From NCBI GenBank assembly GCA_034509755.1, contig CM067542.1:21581001-21645000 (forward strand): a stretch of 64,000 bases of DNA, given 5' to 3'. This stretch comes from Anisodus tanguticus. Taxonomy: Eukaryota; Streptophyta; Magnoliopsida; Solanales; Solanaceae. The notes under the pieces were generated by a model. It was not told where the DNA came from, searched no databases, and worked only from the letters and a program-made list of their open reading frames with translations. Positions within the stretch are counted from its first letter, which is position 1; each line of letters starts with the position of its first letter. A program made the translations under genes and the position numbers. This document shows, piece after piece, positions 35,814 to 49,093 of the stretch.

Positions 35814-37333
35814 TGTAGGATTTTGTTGTGTTCAAAACACATAAGTAAGGCACATCGGAAGTTTAAAAGTTTTGTTTCTTACTTACCCCAACAATATTTC
35901 TGGTATGGTTATACAACAATTAAACTTGTAACATAAACATTTACTTACAAGTTAGTATTATCTGGAATCTTTATCTACTATAAGGTGCACACGCGGTTGC
36001 CCTTCCAATTGTAAGCTCCAAGCTTTAATGTACTTCTCTTTCGGAAAGCTAGAAAATCTGGCAGAGGTTCGAGAGTATTTGATTCTAAGTCTCTAAGGCT
36101 TAGAATGTTTTTTAGAATTGGTGTGTTGAATAATGAGGTGAATGCCTCTATTTATAGTTGAAAAATAGGTCAAAACCGGATTAGGGTTTGACCTTGGGCC
36201 TGGCCCAAAAATCGAGGCCGAGGCGCTGCGACCCTAGAGTATGGGCACCGCGGCGCTCGACTTCATTTTTTGTGCATTCTTAATTAAATCCAAAATCCAA
36301 TTTTGACTTAATTAAAATAATCATTATTCATTTAAATGTCTCAATTCCAAATCGAACATTTTAATTACTCTCTCAATACATCATTACATCGAAACGGACA
36401 ATCGACATAGTGTGACCTTACATACCTTCTCATATCGACATTAATCAAATTAAGGTCTATACGGAACTCCTAGACTGCGCAGGAAGACGAACTCAATATA
36501 TGAAGTACGTTTACACGAATCCAGTAAACTTAACCTTTATGTGGTAAGATAAAATCCTTTCATTCACGACACACCCGATCAAGCTTAGGATTTGTCAAGT
36601 GTCTATCCAAATGGCTTAATCATTGTATCTCATCTATATTAGTTGAAAACTAGACCATATTCTAAATATGTCTATTGCGTTGGCCAACGACTTAGTCAAC
36701 CTAATATCACTGAGAATCCGAGTGTTCTCTCGAATATACATCCGAGGAATGAATCCTAATCTTGGCTCAACTACCACCTTCAATCCACATTGTAATGTAC
36801 CAAATACAAGTCGTATCTCAACCTATAAGGAATTTGAGCTTAGGACGGGATCAAAGTACATTACTTTGTAGACAAGGCATGTATTGACCTCAAGTCTAAG
36901 GACTTCTATCTCCCACACGCTGATTATACTTTAGACAAGTATAACAAACAATATATCAGCAGGGTATACCAATACTTCCAAAGTATCCATGTGTCCATCA
37001 CGACTAACCATTACTCGTAGCAAGTGAAACATACTACATCCTCTAAGGATGTGATGCAGACCACATGTCGACTTATCACATATCATCGATATCCTATTCT
37101 CGATGATCATTAGTCGAGGCTATCTTAAGAGTTACGCTCTATCATTAATATCTCACTCTATTAATGACAACGTAAACTCAAGGGATGCACATTAATGAAT
37201 AATTACAAACAATTAAATAATAATTTAATAATTGCAAATGCCAAAATATTAATCTCTATTAATAATAGTATGAATGTGTATAAAGTACATTTATCCTAAT
37301 ACAGATTGTCTCTAGGATATAAATATACTTTCA
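35814..37333 (-). repeat. Copia A right LTR (5' LTR)
   Basis: 1520-bp LTR partner of 27230-28725. The tgtaggattttgtt end faces the primer-binding site at 35801-35813. It retains two GC-rich motifs (ggcgctgcgaccc and caccgcggcgctcg at 36220-36260) where the left LTR has one. The open frame 36668-36871 is an LTR shadow. Confidence 0.93.
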
Positions 37334-37405
37334 ATATGTACTCATCCGTTTACATATGGACATGAGATTGTGAAGAGTGATACTAGAATAGGTGCTATAT
37401 TTTAC

Positions 37406-37747
37406 CTGTGAAGGACTTTCGTTGCCTGAAGTCTTAGTCATCTTCACACCGGCGTCTTTATCATTGGAAAATTGCTTGCGAAGTGAGACATTACCAGAGA
37501 CAGAACTAGGATCAATGAGTAAAGACTCTGACAATGATTTTCTACCATAGCCATGATGCTCAACCGCAGATGATAGATTGTGTCTCGCTATAGAATCTAC
37601 ACGAGAGGTAGAAGTACCATTAATTGGCTGAGAAGAAGGCCCAGTGGATGTCAAATGATTCCCAGATAGCAAGTTCCCAGCAGCTTTACTTAAGCTTTAT
37701 CTGCGACCCATTGACAATTCATTTTTTTCCATAATGAGTACCTCAAC
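37406..37747 (-). pseudogene. Kelch/coiled-coil pseudogene, linker exon
   Basis: 114 codons between a TTTACAG acceptor and a GTAAAA donor. The exon starts VEVLIMEKNELSMGRR, then has TAA at 37697-37699, then SLSKAAGNLLSGN, SAVEHHGYGRKSLSESLL and DPSSVSGNVSLRKQF. These are characteristic of the low-complexity linker between the kelch propeller and the coiled coil in this family. Length and phase are intact, so the stop is the only clear lesion. It is squeezed between copia A (27230-37333) and copia B (37816-43037). Confidence 0.9.
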
Positions 37748-37815
37748 CTGTAAAACAAAGACGAAATTAGGCAAAGAAAATACTTTGTACATGAGAAATT
37801 TCAGTCTAAGAATAT

Positions 37816-38164
37816 TGTTAAACAGAGCAATATACATGTGATATACACTGAATATACAAAGCAGTGTATATCACATGTATATCGATGATATACAAACGAC
37901 AAGCAACGGTGCAAAGCAATTAGGCCTTCTCGGTAGTGGGCCTCTCTTGGCCCAAAGACGTCCAGCCCATCACGGGAGCTAGGGCAGCAAAACAGTGGAC
38001 AAATCTTGTATATTAAGGAAAGTATATTGTAGTATATTTGTTACCTAGATTAGGATATATACTTACCATAATTGTATAGTTAGAATTATGGTAGAAGAAG
38101 GTTTTGTAACTTGTATATATATCTATTCAATCAATGAAAATAATCAAGGGGATTATTTCTTTTA
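37816..38164 (+). repeat. Copia B 5' LTR with a 21-bp perfect palindrome
   Basis: 349 bp, TGTTAAAC .. ttctttta. The last dinucleotide is TA instead of CA. Fifteen bases in, a perfect 21-bp inverted repeat (arms 37830-37850 and 37862-37882) leaves an 11-base loop. Confidence 0.95.
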
Positions 38165-38320
38165 TGGTATCAAGAGATTAGGTCTAAACAAAAGTTTTTC
38201 TCTCAACTTTTGTCTTCCTTGTGGCCGAGAACCCCCCCCCTCGGGTTTTTCTCTCCAAAATTTCGTCTTCCGCTCTAAAAAACCTCTCTTAAATTTCCCT
38301 TCCTTCTTTGTTCTTTCAAT

Positions 38321-41300
38321 ATGTCTAAGAACAATTATCACCCTGCCCTCACAGTTTCCAATATCAAGAGCAGTATCCCTATTGTCCTTGAGATGGAAAA
38401 CGTCCAATATGCACGTGGGCGGAGTTGTTTAAAATTCACGCTATCTCTTATCAAGTTCTTCATCACATCATTCCTCCCGCTAGACCCCTTCCTGCGGAGT
38501 ATCCTGAGTTATGAATTACACTTGATGCTACCGTTCTCCGGTGGATCTACGCTACTATTTCAGTGGACCTTCTACAGACGATTATTGAGTCAGATACCAC
38601 GACTATGGCTGCATGGAATAGATTGCGTGATATATTCCAAGACAACCAACATTCACGTGTCGTCACACTCGAGCAGGAATTCTCTCTGTTCGAATGGATG
38701 AATTTCCGAACGTTTCTGCATATTGCAAGAAACTAAAGGAGTTGGCGGATCAACTCCGTAATGTTGGCGCACCAATAACAAACAATCGTCTGGATCTACA
38801 GTTGGTTGCCGGTCTTTCGGAGGCCTATAATGGGGTTGGAACTCTCCTTCGCCAAAGCAACCCTCTTCCCGACTTTTATCAAGCCTGCTCCATGCTTATG
38901 TTGGAAGAAGCCGGTTTTGCTAAAAAGGCGGCTACCGGAGCAAGCCCAGTCGCCATGGTGGCGTCCTCTTCTAGTCCTTCGGGTTTTGTTAATAATTCGG
39001 GCCAAAACTATAATAATGGTGGCGGCAAGAACAATCGAAAGAATACTAACAAAAACGGCGGGGGCAAACGCTTCTAGTGGCAGTTCCAGTGGTCAGCAAG
39101 CAGGCGGTGGGTCCCATCCAGTGAACAGTGGCCCACCACCCCCCCCTGGGCCCAGCAGTGGGGCTCATGGCAGTGGGGCTGGGGCAGTGGACCGTGGGCC
39201 AACAACTCTTACAATCAAGCAGTGCAGTCAAGCGGCCAGTGGGCTGGCCAACAGTCCAGGCCCAACGCCCAGCAGTGGCGGCCCACTGGTCAGTGGCCCA
39301 ACAAGCAGCAACTCTAGCGGCTACGGCCCAGCACCATCACGGACAGGAGTTCTTGGGCCCCGACCTCGGCAGGCCCATCATGCAGCAGGCCCCACTCAGA
39401 CTGATATCAAGGCCGCGATGCACACGTTGGGGTTGACTCAACCGGACCCAAATTGGTACATGGACACCAGGGCAACTACTCATATGACATCCGAATCAGG
39501 TACTCTCTCCTCTTATTCCAATTTGAGCACCCCTCGGGGTATAATTGTTGGTAATGGTAACTCTATTCCAATTCAGGGTTATGGTCAGAAAACGTTGTCT
39601 CCTCCCAATCCACCCCTTCTCTTGAAAAATACTTTACATGCTCCTAAATTGATTATAAATTTAGTGTCTGTTCGGAAGTTCACTACTGACAATTTCATTT
39701 CCGTTGAATTTGATCCTTTTGGTTTTTCTGTGAAGGATTTCAAGACGGGGAGTCATCTCATGAGGTGTGATAGTAGGGGGGATCGTATCCTATCATCCCT
39801 GGTTTCAGTCCATCGAGTCAAACCTTGCCGTCAGCCTTTGCAGCCATCTCTCCTTCCATGTGGCATGCTCGTCTGGGTCATCCGGGATCTTCTATTTTAT
39901 CAGTTTTAGATAAAAATAGCTTTATTTCCTGTAAGGGTACGAGTCGTACTCCACTTTGTCAGTCTTGTTCATTAGGAAAAATTGTTAAGTTGACATTTGT
40001 AGACTCCAATTCTCATACTTCAATGCCATTTGATATTATTCATAGTGACTTATGGACGTCTCCTGTTCTCAGTTTATTGGGTCATCGATATTATGTTCTC
40101 TTTTTAGATGATTATTCTAGATTTTTTTGGACGTTTCCAAATGCGAATAAATCACAAGTGTTTTCCGTCTTCATCCAATTTAGAGCATTCATTCGTACTC
40201 AATTCGAAAGAGAAATAAAAAATATTCAATGTGATAATGGGAAAGAGTATGACAATAGGGAGTTCCGGGAATTCTGTGCTAAAATGGGATCAATTTTCGG
40301 TTGTCGTGACCTCATACATCTTCACAAAATGGGAAGGCCGAATGCAAAATTCGTTCTATAAATAACATTGTCCGAACTCTCTTAATTCATGCCTCCGTAC
40401 CTCCATATTTTTGGCATCATGCTCTACAAATGGCCACCTATCTTCTTAATATAATTCCGTCTAAAGGTCTGACATATTCTTCCCCCCTCAAAATCCTATA
40501 TAATAAGGACCCTTCTTATTCTCATCTTCGTAATTTTGGGTGCTTGTGTTATCCGTTATTCCCATCCACCATAATTAACAAACTTCAGACTCGGTCTACC
40601 CGTGTGTATTTTTGGGTTATCCGTCGAATCATCGTGGTTATAAGTGTTTTGATTTATCCTCCAAGAAAATCATAATTAATCGCCATGTCATTTTTTATGA
40701 AACCCAATTTCCGTTTACAAAAGTTCATACTCCCGAGCCTAGGTCATATAATTTTTTGGATGACCAAATATCCCCGTATATTATTCAAAATTTTTCGGAC
40801 ATCTCCCGCACCCAAAATCCTCCAGCGGGCCCACTGCCCGCTGGTCCCACAGTCCCGCCAGCAGCTACAATTCCAGTTTCTGGATCAGTCCCAGCAATTG
40901 GGCCAGTCCAGCCCAATTCTGGAACAGATCCAGCGGACAACCCAGTTTATCGATTTGGGCCAGCAGGCCCACTACCTGCTGGCCCGTCTGTCCCGAGCCC
41001 AGAAAAATCCCAAAATCCACTCAATTCTTCCTCGAGTCATAGACCGGTCACTCAGAGTCAGCGGGTATTTTTACACCTAAAAGACATTTTAATTTACATT
41101 CAGATGTCTCTAAATTTCCATTGCCCCGCAATCCTGTGTCGGCTTTAAATGACCCTAATTGGAAAATTGCTATGACTGATGAATATAATGCTCTTATTGA
41201 TAATAAGACGTGGGAGTTGGTGCCCCGTCCTTGTGGTATTAATGTTATCAAGTCTATGTGGATTTTTGCTCATAAGGAGAATTCAGATGGGTCCTTTGCT

Positions 41301-42650
41301 CGACATAAGGCACGACTTGTGGGTGACGGTAAGACTTAGCAGGTTGGAATTGATTGTGGTGATACGTTTAGTCCGGTGGTCAAACCGGCTACCATCCGCA
41401 CTGTGCTTAGCTTGGCTCTTTCAAAGACTTGGCCAATTCATCAGTTGGATGTTAAGAATGCGTTCCTACACGGGGATCTCAAGGAAACAGTCTATATGCA
41501 TCAGCCGTTGGGTTTCAGAGATCCAAACCATCCTCATCATGTATGTTTGTTGAAAAAGTCCTTATATGGGCTTAAGCAGTCTCCAAGGGCCTGGTACACG
41601 AGGTTTGCTGAATTTGTTTCAACAATTGGGTTCACTCACAGTAGGTCAGATAATTCCTTGTTCATCTACCGCCGTGGTTCATCCTTGGCCTACATTCTGT
41701 TGTATGTGGATGATATCATCTTGACTACCTGTTCCGATGCTTTGCGCCAGTCTATCATGGCCATGCTCAGTTCTGAATTTGCTATGAAAGACTTGGGATC
41801 CTTGAGTTATTTTTTGGGAATTGCTGTCAAACGTCATTCAGGTGGGTTGTTTCTGTCTCAACGGAAGTATGCTGCTGAGATCATCGAGAGGGCTGAGATG
41901 TCATCCCGTAAGTCCATTTCACGCCGATTGATGCAAACCCAAAGCTAAGTGCCAATAGGTGCACCATACGAGGACCGACCCGGTATCGCAGTCTTGCGGG
42001 GGCTCTCCAAGATCTTACCTTTACCAGACCGGATATTACGTATGCGGTTCAGCAGGTGTGTTTATTCATGCATGATCCCAGAGTTGAGCACATGAATGCA
42101 ATCAAACGCATCATTCGGTATATCCAGGGGACACTGGACTATGGGTTGCACTTGTATCCTTCATCTACATCCACACTTGTCTCTTACACGGATGCTGATT
42201 GGGGTGGTTGTCCCGACACCAGACGATCGACTTCTAGCTACTGTATGTTCCTTGGAAACAACTTGGTCTCATGGTCGGCAAAGCGTCAAGCAACTCTATC
42301 ACGCTCCAGTGCAGAGGCAGAATATCGAGGGGTAGCGAATGTGGTCTCCGAATCATGTTGGCTACGTAATTTGCTTTTGGAGCTTCATTGTCCCATTCAG
42401 AAGGCAACCTTGGTATATTGCGATAACATTAGTGCCATCTACCTTTCGGGTAATCGATTCAACACCGCCGCACCAAGCATATCGAAATGGACATTCACTT
42501 TGTCCGTGAAAAGGTTGCAAAGGGTCAAGTTCGCGTATGCCATGTCCCGTCTCGTTATCAAATTGCGTACATCTTTACAAAGGATCTACCGGCGGTTCTC
42601 TTTGAAGATTTTAGGGACATTCTCGGCGTTCGAAACCGCCCGCTATGATC
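38321..42650 (+). pseudogene. Copia B gag-pol relic
   Basis: Gag (UBN2 type) begins at 38321 with MSKNNYHPALTVSNIKSSIP and breaks at about 38410 by a 1-bp deletion relative to copia C. It resumes at 38694-39077. The protease active-site region reads MDTRATTHMTS (about 39460), with arginine where DTGA is expected. Integrase shows WHARLGHPGSS and LCQSCSLGKIVKL (zinc binding) and FDIIHSDLWTSP. RT at 41121-41948 has QLDVKNAFLHGDL and an intact YVDD at about 41705. RNase H contains YTDADWGGCPDTRRS. Several stops and frame changes make it inactive. Confidence 0.9.
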
Positions 42651-42657
42651 GGGGGTG

Positions 42658-43037
42658 TGTTAAATGAGCAATATACATGTGATATACACCGAATATATAA
42701 CGGTGTATATCACATGTATATCGTTGATATACTGAGAAGCAAGCAAGAAAGTGCAACAATTAGGCCTTCTCGGCAGTGGGGCCTCTCTTGGCCTAGCACG
42801 TCCCGCCCATCACGGGAGCTAGGGCAGCAAAACAGTGGACAAATCTTGTATATTAAGGAAAGTATATTATGTGTATATTGTAGTATATTTGTTACCTAGA
42901 TTAGGATATACACTTACCATAATTAGGATATACACTTACCATAATTGTATAGTTAGAATTATGGTAGAAGAAGGTTTTGTAACTTGTATATATATCTATT
43001 CAATCAATAAAAATAATCAAGGGGATTATTTCTTTCA
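42658..43037 (+). repeat. Copia B 3' LTR
   Basis: 380 bp, ending tttca. It differs from the 5' LTR by a 23-bp tandem duplication (attaggatatacacttacca near 42899-42945), a small insertion near 42868 and scattered substitutions. The palindrome is kept (arms 42671-42691 and 42701-42721), with a matched change in both arms. Confidence 0.95.
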
Positions 43038-43101
43038 AATATAATATATCAACTCTAGCTAATAGATGATTATACAACAAAAGTTCTAGTTTTCATGTTA
43101 C

Positions 43102-43160
43102 CTCATTTGATGGATCTTTCTTGAAACCACCAAAAGAAACAAGAAAATCCCTTTCCTTAT
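43102..43160 (-). pseudogene. Kelch pseudogene split exon, 3' part
   Basis: Minus-strand codons read KERDFLVSFGGFKKDPSNE up to a GTAACA donor at 43101-43100. The five bases 43156-43160 (cttat) are the target duplication of copia C. With the part at 54964-54993, and one duplication copy removed, the exon is exactly 84 bases (28 codons) in frame. Confidence 0.93.
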
Positions 43161-43359
43161 TGAAAGAAATAATCCCCTCAATTATTTTCATTACTTGAAT
43201 AGGTATATATACAAGATACAAAATATTCCTATTCTATTCTTAAATTTTATTCTACCATAATTCTAACTCTACAATTATGGTAGTGTATATTCCTAATTTA
43301 GGTAACAAATACATTACAATATACTACACATATATTTTCCAAATATACAATATTCTTAC

Positions 43360-44170
43360 TGTTATGAATCTGTATTGCAAAATCGATGAAGCAGTAAAAT
43401 TAATTTATGAAAATAAACAGAATCAGTGTTGAAAAAAAAAAAAGAATAATTTTTTTTTTTTCAGAATATAATCGAGCCCACTTAGTTCAAAGTGTGTCCT
43501 TAAGGAAATTATTCCCCTCACAGTACTCGAGGTTGATGGAATATCCCCTCCCAGGATAGAACTATTATCTTACCAGAATAGTAGTACTCCAAATTCAGGT
43601 AGCGGCGAACCACTCAACGACAATATATCACACATAATTTATTTGTGCAGAAGAAGAAGAAGTTTGTGTTATTCAGAAAATTAGAGAGTAAAATTCTGAG
43701 GAATCAAACAAATTTATAGCCATGGAAGTACTGTTTCTGAAGGTTTGCAACCCTCCTGAACATCCACTAAAAACTGGTGGGAAATTTAAATGAAAGAAAT
43801 CGGGTCGCGGGTCAGACACGCGGATCCGGGTCACTAACGGGTAGGATTGGATAAGTTAATTAATTTAAATAAACAATAATTAATTAAATAATTAAAATTA
43901 AAGAAAATTTGGTCCAAAAAGATTATCAATCAATCAGATCATTTGACCAAATCCGAAGCCGAGCCGAGCGAGCGACGACGACGGGGCGAGGGGTCCTTGC
44001 CCCCTCAACCCTTTTAGTGACTAGAGAAGGTGTAATGTAATATATACACCTCTCTTTTCCTTTTTTTTTCCGATGTGGGACAACTGGTTTACCCAAGGCA
44101 AAAGTGACCTTTTACATTCCCTTCACTTTTCATCCCATCATTTCCCATTCACCAATATCAATACCCAACA
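43360..44170 (-). repeat. Copia D left LTR (3' LTR)
   Basis: 811 bp, tgttatgaatc .. tacccaaca on the plus strand. It carries a single aaatccg unit near 43948, where the other LTR has a long hexanucleotide array. Confidence 0.95.
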
Positions 44171-44818
44171 ATCCCCCACATGAATGGGAATGGCTATAAT
44201 ATAAAAGAATGCGCGGACAAGAGTGATATACAAGCGAGGATTGACTACATCTGGATAAGTAGGTTTCCCTTTGAACTTTCCGTAGTGAACTTATATCGGA
44301 TATATTCGATCAATCGATAGATTTGATATCTTTGAACCGTCGAACTTTGTTGTATACCTAGACAACATAAGTCACACAATCAACCCTCAACCGTTTATCG
44401 TTCTCACGGTTGTGTTTGTTTCAGCCATGAACACCTCCTAGTTTCATGAGTGCATAGAGAATGGGCCTTCACTGTCATTCCCCTTTAAAACGACTTACAC
44501 TTAACACTCACATAGGTGATTTCTAAACATGTGGTCCTATAGCCACATTATCTGGTCATACACTCGCGATTTAGATAATCATTAAAGAACCTTAATGCTT
44601 TATTAACTCATTAACAAGCCATAAGGTTTTATCCTTATTTCTGAAAATTATCTTCATCCGAGAATGGGTTGAGTTATTTGACAATGTTGAACCGTCAGTC
44701 ACAACTTTGTTTGATCTCCTTGAACCTAGCTCTTGGGATCTCCAGTCTGCTAGGTAGAGTTACCGCTATGATGACTTGTCCTCGGCCTTAACCCCATTCC
44801 CATTGATGATCTACTAAC

Positions 44819-47800
44819 TCACTCTCTAGATAAGCCTTTTGTAAGAGGATCCGCCACGTTATCTCTTGACTTTACATAGTCAATTGTGATAACGCCACTA
44901 GAGAGGAGTTGTCTAACGGTATTGTGTCTTCGTCGTATGTGACGAGATTTTCCGTTGTACATTACGCTCCCTGCCCTCCCTATTTCTGCTTGACTGTCAC
45001 AATGTATACATATAGGAGCCAAAGGTTTGGGCCAGAATGGAATATCTTCTAAGAAATTCCGGAGCCATTCAGCTTCTTCACCGGCCTTGTCTAAAGCTAT
45101 AAATTCAGATTTCATTGTAGAGCGGGCGATGCATGTCTGTTTTGATGATTTCCAAGACACCGCTCCTCCACCAACGGTGAAAATATATCCACTCGTGGAT
45201 TTAACTTCAGATGATCCGGTGATCCAGTTTGCATCACTATATCCCTCAATTACTGCGGGATATTTATTATAATGCAAAGCATAGGTTTGGGTGTGTTTTA
45301 AATACCCCAAGACTCGTTTCATTGCCATCCAATGAGTTTGATTGAGATTACTCGTGAATCGACTCAGCTTGCTTATAGCACATGCTATATCTGGTCGTGT
45401 ACAATTCATAATATACATCAAACTTCCCAAAACTCGTGCATAGTCCAATTGTGAGTCACTTTCACCTTCATTCTTTTGAAGTGCAAAACTTACATCAATT
45501 AGAGTCTTTGCAACATTGAAATTTAAATACTTAAACTTGTCAAGTACTCTTTCAATATAATGAGACTATGATAATGCTAGACCTTGTGGAGTTTTATGAA
45601 TTCTGATGCCTAAGATCAAATCAGCAACTCCTAAGTCCTTCATATCAAATTTACTAGTCAGCATACGCTTCGTAGCATTTACATCGGTAATATCTCTACT
45701 CATTATCAACATGTCATCAACATATAAACAAACAATGACTTCATGATTTGGAGTATTTTTAATGTAAACACATTTGTCACACTCATTAATCTTAAATCCA
45801 TTTGCCAACATTGTTTGGTCAAATTTCGCATGCCATTGTTTGGGTGCTTGTTTAAGTCCATAAAGTGACTTAACAAGTTTGCACACTTTCCTTTCTTTAC
45901 TAGGAACCACAAAACCCTCAAGTTGTTCCATGTAAATTTCTTTCTCCAATTCTCCATTTAAGAAAGCTGTCTTGACATCCATTTGATGGATTTCAATACC
46001 ATATACGACCGCCAGTGCCACTAACACCCGAATAGATGTTATTCTTGTTACCGGCGAGTATGTGTCAAAGTAATCAAGGCCTTCTTTTTGTATATAACCT
46101 TTGACCACAAGTCTTGCCTTATATTTGTCAATAGTGCCATCAACTTTCATTTTCCTTTTAAAAATCCACTTTGATTCTAAAGGTTTATTTCCAGGAGGAA
46201 GATCAACTAATTCCCATGTATGGTTGTTCAAAATTGATTCAATCTCACTATTGACTGCCTCTTTCCAAAATGCTGAATCAGAAGATGACATCGCTGCTTT
46301 AAATGTTTGAGGCTCATTTTTAAGAAAGAATGTCACAAAATCTGGTCCAAAGGAAGTAGATGTCCTTTGACGTTTGCTACGCCTTGGATCCTCTTTACTT
46401 GGTGTACTTTCCTTTAGTTCTTCCCGCGGTCGTTTAGATCTTTCACTTGACGACTCACATTCAGTTTTATACGGATAAATGTTTTCAAAGAATTCAACAT
46501 TATCTGATTCAATTATCGTATTAACATGAATTTCGGGATTGTCCGATTTGTGAACCAAAAACCGACAAGCTTTGCTGTTTGTAGCATAGCCAATAAAAAC
46601 ACAATCCATAGTTTTTGGTTAGATTTTTACCCTTTTGGGCAAAGGAACTTCGACCTTTGCTAAACACCCCCATACTTTGAAATATTTCAAGTTGGGTTTT
46701 CTTCCTTTCTATAGTTCATATGGAATAGATTGTGTTTTGCTGTGGGGCACCCTGTTGAGTATTCGGTTAGCTGTAAGGATAGCTTCCCCCCACAAGCTTT
46801 GCGGTAAACCAGAACTTATTAGTAAGGCATTCATCATTTCCTTTAATGTTCGATTTTTCCTTTCCGCAATTCCATTTGATTGTGGTGTGTAAGGGCAGTA
46901 GTTTGATGAATAATTCCATATTCTAAGCATATCTCTGCAAAAGGAGATTCGTATTCTCCACCCCTATCACTTCTAATCATTTTTATCTTTTTATTCAATT
47001 GATTTTCCACTTCGTTCTTGTATTGCTTAAATGCATCAATTGCTTCATCCTTACTATTAAGGAAATACACATAACAATATCGAGTGCAATCGTCAATAAA
47101 AGTTATAAAATACTTTTTCCCACCGCGAGATGGTATTGACTTCATATCACATATATCTGTGTGAATTAAGTCTAAAGGATTTGAATTCCTATCAATAGAC
47201 TTATATGGATGTTTAACAAACTTAGATTCAACACAGATTTCACATTTAGATTTATTACACTCGAATTTAGGCAATACTTCTAAATTAATCAATTTTCGCA
47301 AGGTTTTGTAGTTGACATGTCCTAAACGAACATGCCATAAATCATTTGACTCCAATAAGTAAGACGAAGTGAATTCTTATTAATACCGTCAACAACCATT
47401 ACATTGAGTTTGAAAAGGCCCTCGGTGAGGTAGCCCTTTCTTATGAACATATCATTCTTACTTATTACAATTTTCTCACTAACCCAAGACGCACTTAAAC
47501 CCATTTTTGACGAGTAGTCCAAATTGAAACTAAATTCTTCCCGATTGTGGGAACGTGCGAACATTGTTGAGAGTCGCACCTTGCCGGAAGTCATTTTCGA
47601 AGTATCTTCCCATATCCTTCAACCTTGGTGTTGCAAGTATTTCCCATAAACAAGTACCTCTTCGGGTCCGGCGGGAGCGTAGGTTGCAAATGCTTCTTTT
47701 ACGGCGCAAACATGTCGAGTGGCACCAGAATCAAGCCACCACTCCTTTGGGTTTCCAACCAAATTACACTATGATAGCATTGCACACAGATCATCTATAT

Positions 47801-48693
47801 CATCATTCTTTTCCACCATATTGGCTTGTCCTTTCCCTTGTTCTTTTTCGGGAGACGACAATCGGGGCTTTGTGGCTTGCCTTTCCCACAATCAAAGCGA
47901 TTTGCCCTTGAACTTTGTCTTGTTGGAATCCTTCTCCTTTCTAGAAGGCCTCTTCCTTTTCTTGTTCTTTTTCAGAGCAGAATCTTCAACGATGTTTGCC
48001 CCTTCAATTGGTGAAGTCTTACGGTACCTCTTCTCAGCGGTTTTGTTATCTTCCTCGATCTTGAGACGAATTACAAGATCTTCCAACTTCATTTCCTTTC
48101 TTTTGTGCTTAAGATAATTCTTGAAATCTTTCCATGAGGGCGGCAACTTCTCAATCATTGCAGCCACTTGGAACGCTTCATTTACTACCATACCTTCACA
48201 ATAAGGTCATGGAAGATAAGTTGAAGCTCTTGAACTTGGGTTCCAACGGTTTTTCCATCCACCATTTTGTAGTCTAGGAATTTGGCAACCACAAACTTCT
48301 TCAAGCAAGCATCTTCGAGTTTTGTACTTCTTTTCAAGTGCACTCCATAGTTCTTTGGAAGTCTCTACCTGCACCGTAGACGTTGTACAAGTCATCTTCT
48401 AAGGCACTCAAAATGTAGCCTTTGCACAAAAAATCAGCCTGTTTCCAAGCCTCGGTAACGATGAACTGTTGGTTGTCGGGCATGTCGGCGGCGAGCACGG
48501 GAGGGTCCTCACTGGTGAACTTTTGCATACCAAGGGTGGTAAGCCAAAAGAACATTCTTTCTTTGCCATCCTTTAAAGTTGGCACCGGTGAACTTCGCGC
48601 AGGTTTCTCAGCCCGGTGGCACAGCGGTACGGGTTGTAGGAGTAACCGCCGGTGCAAAGTATTCGCAGAGGTAGTTCCAGTCTCAATTGCCAT
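44819..48693 (-). pseudogene. Copia D gag-pol relic
   Basis: Minus strand. Gag blocks are KERMFFWLTTLGMQKFTSED (about 48550) and VVNEAFQVAAMIEKLPPSWK (about 48180). The pre-integrase/integrase region at 46843-47355 has LWHVRLGHVNYKTLRKLI, C..C zinc residues (CEICVESKFVKHP) and DLIHTDICDMKS. RT at 45566-46609 has QMDVKTAFLNGELEKEIYM and an intact YVDD motif (CLYVDDMLIM). RNase H at 44819-45448 has YSDANWITGSSEVKSTSGYI. The long RT frame (347 codons) suggests the least decay of the four elements, but gag is split by frame changes and stops. Confidence 0.9.
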
Positions 48694-48799
48694 TATTCAT
48701 TTGTCACTGTCAAATCGACAAACTGTTTTAGTTAATAAAACTAGAATAGCAATTCAATCACAGACTTAAACGATAAAGATTTTATTTCTTCAAATCGCA

Positions 48800-49060
48800 G
48801 TATAATTATGAAACTTTAGTATTCCAACGAAGTTTTTATATCTTCGAGTCAGAATACTAATATTCATATGGAGTAGAAAATCGCACAAGTTTTAATCTCC
48901 AAACCGAGAATACAACAACGATGAAGTTTTTATGTTCTTCAAATCGTTGTAGAAGTATGAACTTTAATATTCCAACGAAGTTTTTATGTCTTCAAGTCAG
49001 AATATGAAATTTCATACGGAGTAGAAAACCACACAGGTTTTAGTCTCCAAAGTAGAATAC
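48800..49060. repeat. Imperfect tandem duplication in copia D leader
   Basis: Two copies about 150 bp apart carry attccaacgaagtttttat, a tcttcnagtcagaata block and ggagtagaaaa..cacacaggttttagtctccaaa-like text (about 48819-48902 and 48968-49050). It lies between gag and the 5' LTR, so it belongs to the untranslated leader. Confidence 0.7.
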
Positions 49061-49093
49061 AGATTAATCTAAAAAATATAATTTCCTTAAGAT

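Larger units (their letters stand above)
27230..37333 (-). mobile_element. Ty1/copia retrotransposon A, target duplication ATATG
   Basis: The element has two long LTRs (27230-28725 and 35814-37333), a primer-binding site tggtatcaaagc next to the right LTR (initiator-Met tRNA type), a purine tract aagtgggagat next to the left LTR, and copia-ordered gag-protease-integrase-RT-RNase H relics on the minus strand. The 5-bp duplication atatg (27225-27229 and 37334-37338) defines the insertion. It sits in an intron of the kelch pseudogene, 66 bases past the donor of exon 37406-37747. A non-autonomous hAT element (34079-35511) interrupts its leader. It is about 10.1 kb with that insertion and is dead by many lesions. 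Confidence 0.95.
37816..43037 (+). mobile_element. Ty1/copia retrotransposon B, target duplication AATAT
   Basis: LTRs 37816-38164 and 42658-43037 bracket a plus-strand copia internal region. The 5-bp duplication aatat is at 37811-37815 and 43038-43042. The primer-binding site is tggtatcaagag at 38165 and the purine tract cgggggtg lies just before 42658. It occupies the kelch intron between exons 43102-43160 and 37406-37747, opposite in orientation to the gene. It belongs to the same family as copia C, with similar LTR ends and gag and pol. Confidence 0.95.
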
